Shown here: positions 63,541 to 64,000 of the stretch, one piece after another
How positions within the stretch are numbered: the first letter of the stretch is position 1
Layout of the letters: each line of letters opens with the position of its first letter
Source: Methylotuvimicrobium sp. KM2
Lineage (GTDB): Bacteria > Pseudomonadota > Gammaproteobacteria > Methylococcales > Methylomonadaceae
Assembly: GCF_038051925.1 (NCBI RefSeq)
Contig: NZ_CP150634.1
Span: 682,001-746,000 of the forward strand
Direction: 5' to 3'
DNA length: 64,000 nucleotides
Translations under genes and position numbers: made by a program
Notes under the pieces: model-generated
Seen by the model: the letters and a program-made list of their open reading frames with translations, nothing else
The model's database searches: none
What the model was told of the DNA's origin: nothing

Positions 63541-64000
63541 TTACCTCTTGGCCAGGGTTTTTTCGAATTGATCGAGCAGGGATTGGATGGCTTGGTGTTT
63601 CATCTTCATTGCGGCTTTATTGACGACCAGTCTCGAGCTGATGTTCATGATCAAGTCGCGCGGCTCGAGTCCGTTGGCTTTTAGGGTGTTGCCGGTATCG
63701 ACCAGGTCGACGATGCAGTCGGCGAGACCGACCAATGGCGCAAGCTCCATCGATCCGTAAAGTTTGATGATGTCGGCTTGTATGCCCAATTCCGCGAAAT
63801 ATTTCTTGGCGGTTTTGACATACTTAGTCGCAACTCGCACGCGGCGTGAAATATCCGGCGCGTCCTTATGTGCCGCAGTCATCAGCCGGCAGGTTGCAAT
63901 ATTCAAATCCAATGGCTCGTAAAGGCTTTCGGCTCCGTGTTCGAGCAGAACGTCTTTGCCGGCGATCCCCATGTCGGCCGCGCCGTATTCGACGAAAGTC
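63541..64000 (-). CDS. hisG: ATP phosphoribosyltransferase, short form (5' end outside window)
   Basis: C-terminal about 153 codons; the frame is open to the edge, where it reads [18 protein letters not shown]. Later motifs include [20 protein letters not shown] and [14 protein letters not shown]. First enzyme of histidine synthesis. The regulatory C-terminal domain of the long form is absent, so this is the short form that needs HisZ. Confidence 0.94.
   Translation of the reverse strand, partial: TFVEYGAADMGIAGKDVLLEHGAESLYEPLDLNIATCRLMTAAHKDAPDISRRVRVATKYVKTAKKYFAELGIQADIIKLYGSMELAPLVGLADCIVDLVDTGNTLKANGLEPRDLIMNISSRLVVNKAAMKMKHQAIQSLLDQFEKTLAKR

Overview
The window reads as the chromosome of a gammaproteobacterial methanotroph, most like the halotolerant Methylotuvimicrobium/Methylomicrobium group. 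This is inferred from the complete sps-spp-fruK-ams sucrose cluster, the pqqABCDE cluster that makes the methanol dehydrogenase cofactor, and the gammaproteobacterial gene orders rpoE-rseA-rseB-mucD next to divergent nadB, hisG-hisD-hisC, petABC and sspAB. No rRNA, tRNA or CRISPR array was seen.

Layout. 1-5500: sigma-E envelope-stress operon (minus strand, with a recognisable autoregulatory promoter) and divergent nadB. 5500-8310: a small lipoprotein, then a promoter, a long and apparently structured leader, a degenerate dynamin-like GTPase with two membrane helices, and a membrane protein. 8990-14770: exported TIGR04073-like protein plus OmpA-type lipoprotein, DmeF-like metal efflux, ThiO, and a beta-barrel protein with a coiled-coil N terminus. 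14850-15725: a truncated PIN toxin and a DUF4160/DUF2442 pair whose first gene lost its 5' end to a repeat. 15790-17330: pip and ubiX. 17446-22112: pqqA, then pqqB-pqqC-[two Uma2 genes]-pqqD-pqqE. 22358-26272: small membrane protein, cytochrome b561, pyrD, DUF6880-like protein. 26300-27500: decayed DNA with a REP-associated transposase fragment. 27517-35949: a compact accessory locus with a WYL regulator, an unknown protein, an exported HIRAN protein, a mini membrane protein and, divergently, a 1722-residue DEDDh exonuclease-RecQ-UvrD fusion. 36720-40190: a third Uma2 gene, then an integron remnant (frameshifted and truncated integrase, attI-like core, three cassettes with attC sites) ending in a truncated aldolase-family gene. 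40536-44976: ybiT, yidD, DUF3754, a small exported protein. 45328-52987: sps-spp-fruK, ams, fetAB. 53758-64000: ytoQ, DUF1820, sspB-sspA, petCBA, hisC, hisD, hisG (partial).

An unusually large share of the intergenic DNA is repetitive. At least four mobile-like families can be separated by their ends: a TATACC...TATA MITE with variable interior, a CTACTCCC...GGGAGTAG MITE, a CATAAGCGCC...GGCGCTTATG MITE with a near-perfect 10-bp target duplication, and REP-like composite palindromes. They nest in each other and have reshaped genes: they give fruK its last codons, replace the start of a DUF4160 gene, cut the integron integrase and PIN gene, and separate hisC from hisD.

The best candidates for undescribed biology are the exonuclease-RecQ-UvrD/WYL/HIRAN locus, the leader RNA with pseudoknot potential ahead of the pseudo-GTPase, the fossil integron, and the Uma2 genes inside the PQQ operon.
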